A stretch of 63,210 bases of DNA, from positions 1-63,210 of the forward strand of contig CALRDB010000003.1 in the NCBI GenBank assembly GCA_943354745.1, written 5' to 3'. Shown piece by piece: positions 38,100 to 45,642 of this stretch (position 1 is its first letter; every line of letters starts with the position of its first letter). The translations under genes were made by a program, and so were the position numbers. Source of the stretch: Candidatus Nomurabacteria bacterium (lineage in GTDB: Bacteria > Patescibacteriota > Minisyncoccia > Phycocordibacterales > UBA10002). The notes under the pieces are model-generated. The model worked only from the letters and a program-made list of their open reading frames with translations. It did no database searches and was not told the DNA's origin.

Positions 38100-40064
38100 A
38101 TGTACTACCTCTTTGGCTCGTCGTTTGTCTGGGTCATTCTGTTTCTCGTCGGAATGATATATCTAAACAGTAAAATTAACCGCCTCTACGACCGGCTGGA
38201 TAAACTGACAAAAGAGGGAGGGATAAGGGCTAGTACTCCCCCTTCCCTCGTCGTACCGACCTCGCCTGGAACTGTTGCGGCCGATTTCGGTGTTACTGGA
38301 CAGAGTGCAAGTCTTGCCGATCTGGCGGGAGGGGTACCGTCTCCTTCCCCTGTATCTCCAAGTGATGTACGCTCGCCGTCTTTCAATAAACAGGTGAATA
38401 CAGAAGAGAAGGGAGGGCAATGGATCGGAAAGATTGGGGTACTCTCTATTGTGCTTGGCGTTTCTTTCTTTCTTAAATGGGCGTTTGAGAATGATCTTAT
38501 CGGTCCAATGGGACGGATCATGCTTGGGATTGTGGGAGGTGTTGCTTTTGTAGTGGTCGGACAGCTGCTACGCAAGAAGTATCTCGTGTACTCGGACATA
38601 GTCTCTGGTGGCGGTATCGCCATCCTGTATCTCTCTATTTTTGCCGCGTTCGCGTTCTATCACTTTATTGGGCAGGGTGTGGCGATGGGACTCATGTTTC
38701 TCATTACCGCTCTTTCCGTCACACTTTCGGTACTTGGCGGCACACAGCATCTTGCCGTATTAGGAATTATAGGCGGTATCGCTACGCCGGCTCTCGTTTC
38801 CTCTGGTGGGAACAATTTCGCTGGACTCATGGGTTACCTAACCATCCTCGACCTTGGTATTTTGGGTGTCGCTATTTTTAAGAAATGGAACAGACTCAAT
38901 CTCCTCGGGTTTATTGGGACCGTCTTGTGGTTCTACTCATGGTACGAGAGTTACTACAAACCGGCGAATCTTCCTGAAGTGTTCCTAGTTCTCTCGATTT
39001 TCTTCCTTATCTATCTTATTGCCGGTATCGTCCACAACGTATTGTGGAAGCAAATCTCACCGAGTGAAGACCTTTTCCTCATCACCCTCAACGCAGCCCT
39101 CTACGCTTTGGGGGCATATGCCATTTTGAATCCTTTATATCATGGCGTCATGGGATTCTTTATGTTTTTCCTTGCCCTCTTGTATTTCCTTGTCGCCTTT
39201 GTCGCGTACCGGATGAACTCCGAAGATACCATGCTCAATGTGTATCTTCCTGGCATAGCCATTGTGTTTCTCACCCTCGCAATGCCTATTCAATTCTCAG
39301 GGAAATGGATTACGCTCGCTTGGCTTATTGAAGCGGCTGTTCTGACTGCCACAGGGAGTCTGGCGCGAAGGCATAGCATGAACCTTTTCGGAGCGGCTGT
39401 CTTTGCTGTTGGTCTCGTCCGGTTCTTTACCTTTGATTTGGCTATAAACGATATTTTTACTTTTACACCGATCTTTAACGCTCGATTCTTCTTGGGACTT
39501 TCAGCTGTTGTGGTTGCGTACCTCATGGGATATATGTTTGTACGGCATCTTGGAGAAGGCGATGAAAATGGACGTAAGGAGGGAGCGATGCTTTTCTTTG
39601 TCGTGGCGAACCTACTCTCGATTTTCATGCTCACGTCTGAGATTACGACACACTATGAAAAGGCACTCGCAATCCAGACCCAACAGTTTTCCAGTCTGCG
39701 AACCGATGTCTCCAGTAACGGCGGTAGTGGGCTCAGCGAACGAATTCAAGATGAATTTCGACAGAAAGAGATTTCATTCTACCAGGAGCAACAGTCTACT
39801 CGAAATCGTAGCAACACAGTCATCTCCATCGTCTGGTCGCTCTATGCTGCGGTACTCACCGCTATTGGGTTTGGTATGAAGCGACGGCTGGTACGTCTCT
39901 TCGGTCTCATTCTGTTCTTCGTAACTGCGTTCAAAGTGCTTATCAATGTATGGGCGCTTGGAGAGGTGTATCGTATTATCTCCGCTATAAGTTTCGGCGT
40001 TATCGCATTGGTGGTCTCATTCGTCTACGCCAAGTGGCGACATCGATTACAAGAAGTACTTTGA
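38100..40064 (+). CDS. DUF2339 polytopic membrane protein
   Basis: A 654-residue DUF2339 protein from ATG 38100; the frame upstream runs through the terminator and is rejected. One N-terminal helix (SSFVWVILFLVGMIYLN) is followed by a coiled segment and a linker. From GGQWIGKIGVLSIVLGVSFFLKWAFE (the family hallmark) onward there are about 18 to 20 hydrophobic helices. The role of DUF2339 is not known; it is usually next to DUF3999, as here (10-base gap). An inserted soluble loop near residues 545-590 (HYEKALAIQTQQFSSL...) is hydrophilic. Confidence 0.9.
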   Translation: MYYLFGSSFVWVILFLVGMIYLNSKINRLYDRLDKLTKEGGIRASTPPSLVVPTSPGTVAADFGVTGQSASLADLAGGVPSPSPVSPSDVRSPSFNKQVNTEEKGGQWIGKIGVLSIVLGVSFFLKWAFENDLIGPMGRIMLGIVGGVAFVVVGQLLRKKYLVYSDIVSGGGIAILYLSIFAAFAFYHFIGQGVAMGLMFLITALSVTLSVLGGTQHLAVLGIIGGIATPALVSSGGNNFAGLMGYLTILDLGILGVAIFKKWNRLNLLGFIGTVLWFYSWYESYYKPANLPEVFLVLSIFFLIYLIAGIVHNVLWKQISPSEDLFLITLNAALYALGAYAILNPLYHGVMGFFMFFLALLYFLVAFVAYRMNSEDTMLNVYLPGIAIVFLTLAMPIQFSGKWITLAWLIEAAVLTATGSLARRHSMNLFGAAVFAVGLVRFFTFDLAINDIFTFTPIFNARFFLGLSAVVVAYLMGYMFVRHLGEGDENGRKEGAMLFFVVANLLSIFMLTSEITTHYEKALAIQTQQFSSLRTDVSSNGGSGLSERIQDEFRQKEISFYQEQQSTRNRSNTVISIVWSLYAAVLTAIGFGMKRRLVRLFGLILFFVTAFKVLINVWALGEVYRIISAISFGVIALVVSFVYAKWRHRLQEVL

Positions 40065-40074
40065 TAATACGAAC

Positions 40075-41487
40075 ATGATACGAAATTACGAAAAAAAGAG
40101 TATAAAACAATTTTTTCTTCTTGGACTATTCATCGCGGCACCACTTTTTGCCGCAGCCGATTTCGTACCTTCAAAGTGGCAGCATCAGCGCCCCGTCACG
40201 ATTCCTTCCTTTAACGAGGTAGGCTATGTTCGCCTGAAGCTCGACCGAGCGGTGGCCGTAGGGAACAACGGCTACAAAGACATCCGCGTACTCTCAGGTG
40301 GTAGGGAAGTACCCTATCAATTTTCCGTCGGAACCAGCGTAGCTAGTGAGGAATATATTCCCTCAAAAATCATTGATAAGGTGGTGGACAACGCGGGACG
40401 TCTGCAGTTCGTGTTTGACCTCGGTCAAAACGGGACACTTCACAGTAAATTGTTTATCCAGACCGGTTCTGCCTCCCCCAATTACCAACGACAGGTGAGC
40501 GTGTACGCCTCCTCTTCGCTTCTTCCTCACAATTCACCAGGCTGGAATCTCCTTACCGATAAGGGATATATTTTCAACTTTACGGACCGAAAGACAGTGT
40601 TTAGTACAGGTTCAAGCGAGGTTTCGTATCCTCAAAATAGTTCTCGCTATCTCCGTGTTGTTGTTGAGAATGGTCCGGAAGGTCCCATCTCGCTTGCTTT
40701 CGGGGAAGTGTACCAGTACGTGGTAAGTCCTGCTCAAGAGGAAACTGAAACGCTTCCGGCGGACGTCCTCCAGAAGAAGGAAGAACAGGTGACCGAAGTT
40801 ATAACCGACCTTGGATCTTCCGGTATTCCTTCGCATGGTCTTACCCTCTCGATTAGTGATAAGGGAAACTTCAACCGGACTGCGTATCTCTTCGGGAGTA
40901 ATGATGCAACCGCGTGGTCTCGAATAGGACAAGGTCAACTTTCACAGATTGACACGCCGAGATTTACCGGCGGGAATGTAACTATCAGCTACCCTGAGGC
41001 GACGTACCGCTACTACAAAGTAAGTATCCAGAATTTTGATGATGTTGCGCTCACTGTTGCTCCTCATGTTGAGGTTGCGCATATCATCCGCACTGTCGTC
41101 TTCGAAGCAACTCCAAATGCATCGTATACACTCTACTATGGTAATCCAACGGCATACGGACCACGTTACGATCTCGCTCGTTACTTTGAATATTTCGAAA
41201 CCGCGTCGCTTCTCGAAGTCACACTTGGAAGTGAACACGAGAATCCTGAATACGTTGCAGCCGCCGGCCCTGTCGTTCCGTTCACCGAACGAAACAAGAT
41301 ATTACTCAATGTGACGCTGGCGTTTCTCTGCCTTCTTATTGCAGGATTTGTTGGGTGGTACATTTGGAGGCATGTGAACGTTCATAAGAGTTCTGAAACA
41401 TCTGCTCCGATCTCGCCGACAGTTCCTCCAACCCAGTCTGCCTCTTCTTCGTCTGAGACACCGCTACCCCCGAACTCTCACATGTAA
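40075..41487 (+). CDS. DUF3999 family exported protein
   Basis: A 470-residue DUF3999 protein with a signal sequence (FFLLGLFIAAPLFAAADF), two beta-rich extracellular repeats (WQHQRPVTIPSFNEVGYVRL; FSVGTSVASEEY; SRYLRVVVENG, later YRYYKVSIQNF) and a single C-terminal membrane helix (ILLNVTLAFLCLLIAGFVGWYIWRH). The tail is rich in Ser, Thr and Pro. The two beta domains resemble carbohydrate-binding or discoidin-like folds. It forms an operon with the DUF2339 protein and probably works with it at the cell surface. Confidence 0.88.
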   Translation: MIRNYEKKSIKQFFLLGLFIAAPLFAAADFVPSKWQHQRPVTIPSFNEVGYVRLKLDRAVAVGNNGYKDIRVLSGGREVPYQFSVGTSVASEEYIPSKIIDKVVDNAGRLQFVFDLGQNGTLHSKLFIQTGSASPNYQRQVSVYASSSLLPHNSPGWNLLTDKGYIFNFTDRKTVFSTGSSEVSYPQNSSRYLRVVVENGPEGPISLAFGEVYQYVVSPAQEETETLPADVLQKKEEQVTEVITDLGSSGIPSHGLTLSISDKGNFNRTAYLFGSNDATAWSRIGQGQLSQIDTPRFTGGNVTISYPEATYRYYKVSIQNFDDVALTVAPHVEVAHIIRTVVFEATPNASYTLYYGNPTAYGPRYDLARYFEYFETASLLEVTLGSEHENPEYVAAAGPVVPFTERNKILLNVTLAFLCLLIAGFVGWYIWRHVNVHKSSETSAPISPTVPPTQSASSSSETPLPPNSHM

Positions 41488-41510
41488 TCAGAAAAATCTT
41501 CTCCTCGAAG

Positions 41511-41540
41511 ACCCTCCGACTTGAAGTCGGAGGGTTTTTT
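41511..41540 (+). terminator. Terminator after DUF3999
   Basis: ACCCTCCGACT and AGTCGGAGGGT followed by TTTTTT. Confidence 0.88.
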
Positions 41541-41546
41541 GTTACG

Positions 41547-42419
41547 ATGCAGTGTATGAAGATTACACCGGTGCATATTCGGACGTTTCAAGAAACAGTG
41601 TTTCGCTTTTATACAAAACAGAGTAGGTCCTTACCATGGAGAGATGCACGCGACCCGTACGCGATTTTGGTTTCGGAAATAATGCTTCAGCAGACGCAGG
41701 CGGAGCGAGTGGTTCCTTTTTATGAAACGTTTCTTAAGAAGTTTCCCACTCTTCAGACACTTGCTCGGGCGTCCGTTGGTGAGGTGCTGCGATTATGGCA
41801 AGGACTCGGCTACAACCGGCGCGCGCTCAATTTAAAACGTTCTGCGGAAATGATTGTAAATGAATACGGAGGAGTTTTTCCAGAAACCGTTGAGGCGATA
41901 GACACGCTTCCCGGAGTCGGTCCGTACACTGCGGGAGCTGTCGCTGCCTTCGCTTTTGGCAACTCCTCCGCGTTTATTGAAACAAATATCCGTACTGTGT
42001 ATCTTCACTTCTTTTTTCGGGACAAGTTGAACGTGTCCGATGAAGACATCTTGACGGTGATCCGTCAGACCTTACCCGACGCCCAACATTCCAACATTCT
42101 CAAGAATGTTGGAATGTTGGGACGTAAAAAAGTAGTGCGCGAGTGGTACAACGCGCTCATGGACTACGGAGCAATGTTGAAAAAGAAAGAAGGGAATGAA
42201 AATGTCAGGAGCGCTGGCTACAAAAAACAGTCAAAGTTTAAAGGTTCACAAAGAGAGTTGCGCGGAGAGATATTGCGTAAAGCTTCGCATGGTATAGTCT
42301 ATGCATCAACCTTCGCAACACGTGAGCAAAAAGGCCTTTCTGTTTCACAAACTCTTTCGGATCTTGAATCGGAAGGGTTTCTGAGAAAGAAGGGAACTGG
42401 TTTTGTATATGCATCATGA
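41547..42419 (+). CDS. mutY: MutY-like A/G-specific adenine glycosylase without iron-sulfur cluster
   Basis: HhH-GPD glycosylase of the MutY group, 290 residues (287 from the ATG three codons in). LPWRDARDPYAILVSEIMLQQTQ carries the adenine-site and catalytic Glu of MutY (SEIMLQQT); VVPFYETFLKKFPT and LWQGLGYNRRALNL follow; LPGVGPYTAGAVAAFAFG is the helix-hairpin-helix. The catalytic Asp position reads IETNIRTV, with Glu instead of the usual Asp. The Cys ligands of the 4Fe-4S cluster are absent and the C-terminal NUDT1-like domain is replaced by a short basic winged-helix-like tail (LSDLESEGFLRKKGTGFV). A 19-bp perfect palindrome lies inside the gene at 42082-42121. Confidence 0.88.
   Translation: MQCMKITPVHIRTFQETVFRFYTKQSRSLPWRDARDPYAILVSEIMLQQTQAERVVPFYETFLKKFPTLQTLARASVGEVLRLWQGLGYNRRALNLKRSAEMIVNEYGGVFPETVEAIDTLPGVGPYTAGAVAAFAFGNSSAFIETNIRTVYLHFFFRDKLNVSDEDILTVIRQTLPDAQHSNILKNVGMLGRKKVVREWYNALMDYGAMLKKKEGNENVRSAGYKKQSKFKGSQRELRGEILRKASHGIVYASTFATREQKGLSVSQTLSDLESEGFLRKKGTGFVYAS
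42082..42121. repeat. Perfect 19-bp inverted repeat inside mutY
   Basis: Arms CCCAACATTCCAACATTCT and AGAATGTTGGAATGTTGGG, separated by 2 bases. It is read in frame as QHSNILKNVGMLG. Each arm is itself a near-tandem of CCAACATT. Confidence 0.9.
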
Positions 42420-42730
42420 GTTTCACTCGCACAACTGAAAATTTTATATGTGAGCACTGCGGAGTGTCGGTTACAGGAAATGGTTACACAAACCATTGCC
42501 CGAACTGTCTATGGTCTAAGCATGTCGACATCCACCCGGGCGACCGCTCTTCTCTTTGTGGAGGGTCTATGGAACCTTGCAGTGTTGCTGTTTTGTCCGG
42601 AGTGCAACGAATTTTGCATGTGTGCATCGTTTGCAATTTCACGCGCACTCAAAATGCAGCAAAAGAAGATTCTGTGGAACACCTCGTCGAACTTTCGACT
42701 CGACCATTTCCCAGTTTGCCACTTTCTTAA
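42416..42730 (+). CDS. RNHCP domain protein
   Basis: A 104-residue protein of the RNHCP family, named after its core motif. Here it reads FICEHCGVSVTGNGYTNHCPNCLWSKHVD, with CxxC and CxxC pairs that suggest a zinc site, followed by GDRSSLCGGSMEPCSV. A further CIVCNFTRTQNAAKEDS fits the C-terminal third of the family. Function unknown. The start overlaps the mutY stop (ATGA), so it is coupled to that gene. Confidence 0.88.
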   Translation: MSFTRTTENFICEHCGVSVTGNGYTNHCPNCLWSKHVDIHPGDRSSLCGGSMEPCSVAVLSGVQRILHVCIVCNFTRTQNAAKEDSVEHLVELSTRPFPSLPLS

Positions 42731-42959
42731 CGGTACCTGCAGAGGCGGTACCTATGTATCAAGGTGTAGTATCTCTCGCACGTCTGCTTCAAGAAGATTT
42801 ATTTCGGCTAGCAAGGAACGCCGTGCAAACTTCCTTAGTGTGCACGATGGCTGAGTGAGGACGAAATATAAGGGTTTACTACCGTAAGGCTTGTCCCCGC
42901 GAAGTACGAGCGTTGCTTGTTCCTTAAGACCAAGTCTTGCCCTGGGGTCAATACCGCTT

Positions 42960-44312
42960 TTATTTTCCCAAAAGAGCATTTACGAGCGCTTCTCGGAGTG
43001 CCGGAAATACATTTTTTGCAAAACTAGTAGCACTGATCCGAACATCGCCCGCGAATAGAGAGGAAATGTCATCCTTATTGTGTTCTCTAAAACTTGCACC
43101 GATATGACTCATGGTGAGAGCGTTTAGGTTTCGGTCCTTTGTTTCCGCTCCTTTTGAAGCAGTGACGATAAGACCGATAAGTTGTCCTTCCTGATTTACC
43201 ACCGGGCCCCCGCTTGCGCCATGTTGAGCCAGAACTGAGCCGCCAATCGAAAAAATATCTTCGGTCCCTCCTTTAAAACTGTACACGCGTCCTGGCTGAA
43301 CAATTGAAGAACTTGGGTAGAGGTCCCTTTGAATACTGATCCCTCCAAGAAACCCTGCCGGATATCCAGCAGCAAGAACGCTGGATGTGACTCGTGTCGA
43401 AGTGCTACTAAAATCAGCAGGGACGAATGGAAACTCAGCTGGCATTTCGAAATCTGGGTGAGTGGTGTCGGTAATCAGTAGTAGAGCAAAATCGTTCTCT
43501 CCTGTTCCGGAGGCTTCTTCTTCATTTATTTTCTTTGCGTTTTCAGCGATCCATTGCGGGGAGATATATAAGAGTTTCGCCGTGTATCGATTTTGTGCGG
43601 GTTCCCCTGTGCGAATTGTACAGGTAAGGAAATCCTCACGGCCGTAATCTTTAAGCAAGAGATATTCTCCAACGTGCGCGTTTGTCAGAATAATACCGCG
43701 TGGATCGATGATGACACCGCTTCCCGACAACGGTTCAAATAGACCACTTCGTTTGCTTACACAGAGAATATTTACGAGTGCCTTTCGTGTAAGGGTATTG
43801 ATGTCGTCAAAAGAGAGTAGTGGGCGCGGAGGGATAGTTTCTACGATCGGCGTAGTGCTTGCGGTGACCGTCGGCGTTGTCATTTCTGTACTGTTTACTG
43901 AAGGGGTGGAGGTTGCTTTAAGAAGCGCGTTTAGTTTCGATCGGGTAAGTGTTCCCACTATTCCATTGGCAGTGCGCATCTTTGCGGGTGTAAGTATTTC
44001 TTTTGCGTATTTATTTTGGAAAGTAATGACGGCTCTTTTTGTCGCGGGACCAAACAGCATTGTTTCTTTTCCTGCACCGCCCGATTGTTGAGGGCCTCCA
44101 ACCTTCGTCGCCGTGTCGCGATTTAAAAGTATTTGCAGGTAGCGCACGTCTTCATTAACCGTTCCCAATTTGAGCGTACGCTCAAATCGGAATGGCGAGG
44201 GGATGGCACCTTCCGCACGCACCTCAGTTATCGCAAGAAGCCAAAATAACGATGCACCAACAAGAAGGGATGCGCGAAGAAAATAAGCAGGCATAGTGGT
44301 TTTGAAATGCAT
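42960..44312 (-). CDS. Secreted trypsin-like serine protease with peptidoglycan-binding-like domain
   Basis: A 450-residue exported protease. Signal sequence FLRASLLVGASLFWLLAITEVRA at the start. Residues 40-130 look like a peptidoglycan-binding type 1 domain (LKLGTVNEDVRYLQILLNRD, FGPATKRAVITFQNKY, GIVGTLTRSKLNALL). After a Thr/Pro linker the trypsin-like domain has the full triad: His in ILTNAHVGEYLL, Asp in GENDFALLLI and Ser in QHGASGGPVVN. No PDZ domain is seen, unlike DegP. Probable role: cutting proteins at the cell wall. Confidence 0.9.
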   Translation of the reverse strand: MHFKTTMPAYFLRASLLVGASLFWLLAITEVRAEGAIPSPFRFERTLKLGTVNEDVRYLQILLNRDTATKVGGPQQSGGAGKETMLFGPATKRAVITFQNKYAKEILTPAKMRTANGIVGTLTRSKLNALLKATSTPSVNSTEMTTPTVTASTTPIVETIPPRPLLSFDDINTLTRKALVNILCVSKRSGLFEPLSGSGVIIDPRGIILTNAHVGEYLLLKDYGREDFLTCTIRTGEPAQNRYTAKLLYISPQWIAENAKKINEEEASGTGENDFALLLITDTTHPDFEMPAEFPFVPADFSSTSTRVTSSVLAAGYPAGFLGGISIQRDLYPSSSIVQPGRVYSFKGGTEDIFSIGGSVLAQHGASGGPVVNQEGQLIGLIVTASKGAETKDRNLNALTMSHIGASFREHNKDDISSLFAGDVRISATSFAKNVFPALREALVNALLGK

Positions 44313-44371
44313 TTCAGGAGTATATCAAAAAATTGCCCATGCGTGTTTTTTCTGCTAGGATTCGCAATTAA

Positions 44372-44442
44372 GCGGGATTAGTTTAATGGTAGAACTGCAG
44401 TTTTCCAAACTGTAGGCGGGAGTTCGATTCTCCCATCCCGCA
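44372..44442 (+). tRNA. tRNA-Gly (anticodon TCC)
   Basis: Acceptor GCGGGAT/ATCCCGC, anticodon arm GCAGT-TTTCCAA-ACTGT with anticodon TCC, T arm GGGAG-TTCGATT-CTCCC, discriminator A, no encoded CCA. Confidence 0.95.
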
Positions 44443-44493
44443 TACCCAAAAGAAATGACCGGCCTTTGCCGGTCATTTCTTTTGGGTATGCGG
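44438..44493 (+). terminator. Perfect 26-bp hairpin containing the tRNA 3' end
   Basis: Arms 44438-44463 and 44468-44493 are perfectly complementary over 26 bp with a CTTT loop. The left arm begins with the last five bases of the tRNA (CCGCA) and continues TACCCAAAAGAAATGACCGG. It could stop transcription or fold the 3' end of the precursor. Confidence 0.85.
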
Positions 44494-44645
44494 AGATGAG
44501 CAAGTGAACTGCTTCACTTTCGTGGAGAATCGAAAAGCGGAGCCATGTTTTTCAGTAGAAAAACAGGCGAGCTAGGGTCGAGAATTTCGTGAGCGGCGGC
44601 GAACGAAAATTCATGACCGATCCGCGAAGCTTCTCCCCTCCCGCA
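44443..44645 (+). repeat. tRNA-Gly(TCC) trailing element
   Basis: After the 26-bp hairpin the inverted acceptor copy continues (TGCGGAGATGA, 44489-44499), then an inserted hairpin AAGTGAA-CTGC-TTCACTT (44502-44519), then an inverted T-arm copy GGAGAATCGAA (44524-44534), a hairpin GTTTTTC-AGTA-GAAAAAC, and finally a direct copy of the tRNA end, TTCTCCCCTCCCGCA (44631-44645; original TTCTCCCATCCCGCA, 44428-44442). Same order of parts as the tRNA-Gly(GCC) element. Confidence 0.8.
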
Positions 44646-44674
44646 CATCAAACCGAAGGACCGGATTAGGTTTG

Positions 44675-44869
44675 TCACTCTCCCCGCAAGACCTTAAATA
44701 ATTCAACTTCTAGGCGAAATAATGTATCCTGCATCTTCTTCAGTTCGTCTAATTTTTCTTGAGAAAGAATTGATTCAGGCGATTCGATAAGTTTCAGAAT
44801 AGAGTTATCGTATTTTTCATCGAGGGCTTTCCACGCGTCTCCTAATTCCTTTAGTTTTTCTTTTTTCAT
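44675..44869 (-). CDS. Small helical protein, 64 residues
   Basis: A 64-residue charged protein (MKKEKLKELGDAWKALDEKYDN..., ending LFKVLRGE) predicted to be two helices, probably a short coiled coil. I do not recognise it. It is the last gene of a three-gene operon with the DapA-like and aminotransferase genes; its ATG overlaps the DapA-like stop (ATGA). Such a partner may be a subunit or carrier-like factor for the enzymes, but no 4'-phosphopantetheine site (DSL) is present. Confidence 0.7.
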   Translation of the reverse strand: MKKEKLKELGDAWKALDEKYDNSILKLIESPESILSQEKLDELKKMQDTLFRLEVELFKVLRGE

Positions 44870-45642
44870 GTTTGTATCAATTCTGGTGATCTAATAATGC
44901 CGCGTGAGGCCAGAGCTTTTTTTATGCCGACATACCAAGTCTTTGAAGCCAAATCGAGCTCTTCCCATTTTTCCATTATCTGCCTGTTCAATTCTGCTGA
45001 TGGAGTGCCAAACATGTCGTTACATAATTTGGGCTCAGTATTGGCCAAAGAAATCAGATATCCGTCACAGCCGATAGATTCCAATAGTTGATTTTCCATT
45101 CCCTGGAGAACGCTCATTCTAAGTTTGCCGATCTTTCTAAGTTTTATCAGTTTTGTAAAGAGATCCATGTTCTTGGAACTGTCTTTGATGGCGATGATAT
45201 TTTCGATACGGTCTACTTCCCGAATCGCCCGTACTGATTTGAGCGCCGTAGTCTCGGTATTGTAAATGATAATAGGGAGAGAAACTTCCTCTGATATTTT
45301 CTTGAAGAACATGATATTTTTGTCATCGGAATTGAATGGAACAGGTATAACGACAGCTTCACATCCAAGTTTCTCCGCACTTCTAGCGAGCCGAATGATA
45401 CTTTTTATTTCTTTCCGTTTGATACCGGCGATAACGGGTTTTGTTGTTTTTGCTCTAACCGTTTTCACAACTTCTATCCATTGTGAATCAGACAAAAGTC
45501 CCCCTTCTCCGGAACTCAAACAGGGTACGTAGCCATCGACATGTGGTTCGACCGTGTTCATTAGATCCCTCATCGAATCGCTGTCGAATTTCCCATGGTA
45601 CATGGGCGTAACAAGCGGTATCCATAGTCCTGTTATTTGCAT
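44866..45642 (-). CDS. DapA-like (DHDPS/NAL) aldolase family protein
   Basis: A 258-residue TIM-barrel enzyme of the dihydrodipicolinate synthase/N-acetylneuraminate lyase family. WIPLVTPMYHGKFDSDSM at the start and GYVPCLSSGEGGLLSDSQW correspond to the pyruvate carboxylate loop (GTTGE normally; here SSGEGG). LPIIIYNTET holds the conserved Tyr; IIAIKDSSKNMDLF holds the Schiff-base Lys. It is about 35 residues shorter than DapA, ending early. Without other lysine-pathway genes it more likely makes or splits a special keto acid together with the neighbouring aminotransferase. Confidence 0.85.
   Translation of the reverse strand: MQITGLWIPLVTPMYHGKFDSDSMRDLMNTVEPHVDGYVPCLSSGEGGLLSDSQWIEVVKTVRAKTTKPVIAGIKRKEIKSIIRLARSAEKLGCEAVVIPVPFNSDDKNIMFFKKISEEVSLPIIIYNTETTALKSVRAIREVDRIENIIAIKDSSKNMDLFTKLIKLRKIGKLRMSVLQGMENQLLESIGCDGYLISLANTEPKLCNDMFGTPSAELNRQIMEKWEELDLASKTWYVGIKKALASRGIIRSPELIQT

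Noticed and set aside
42450..42858. Overlapping frames after the RNHCP gene
   Set aside because: Different phases over the same DNA as RNHCP; only the RNHCP frame shows conserved motifs.
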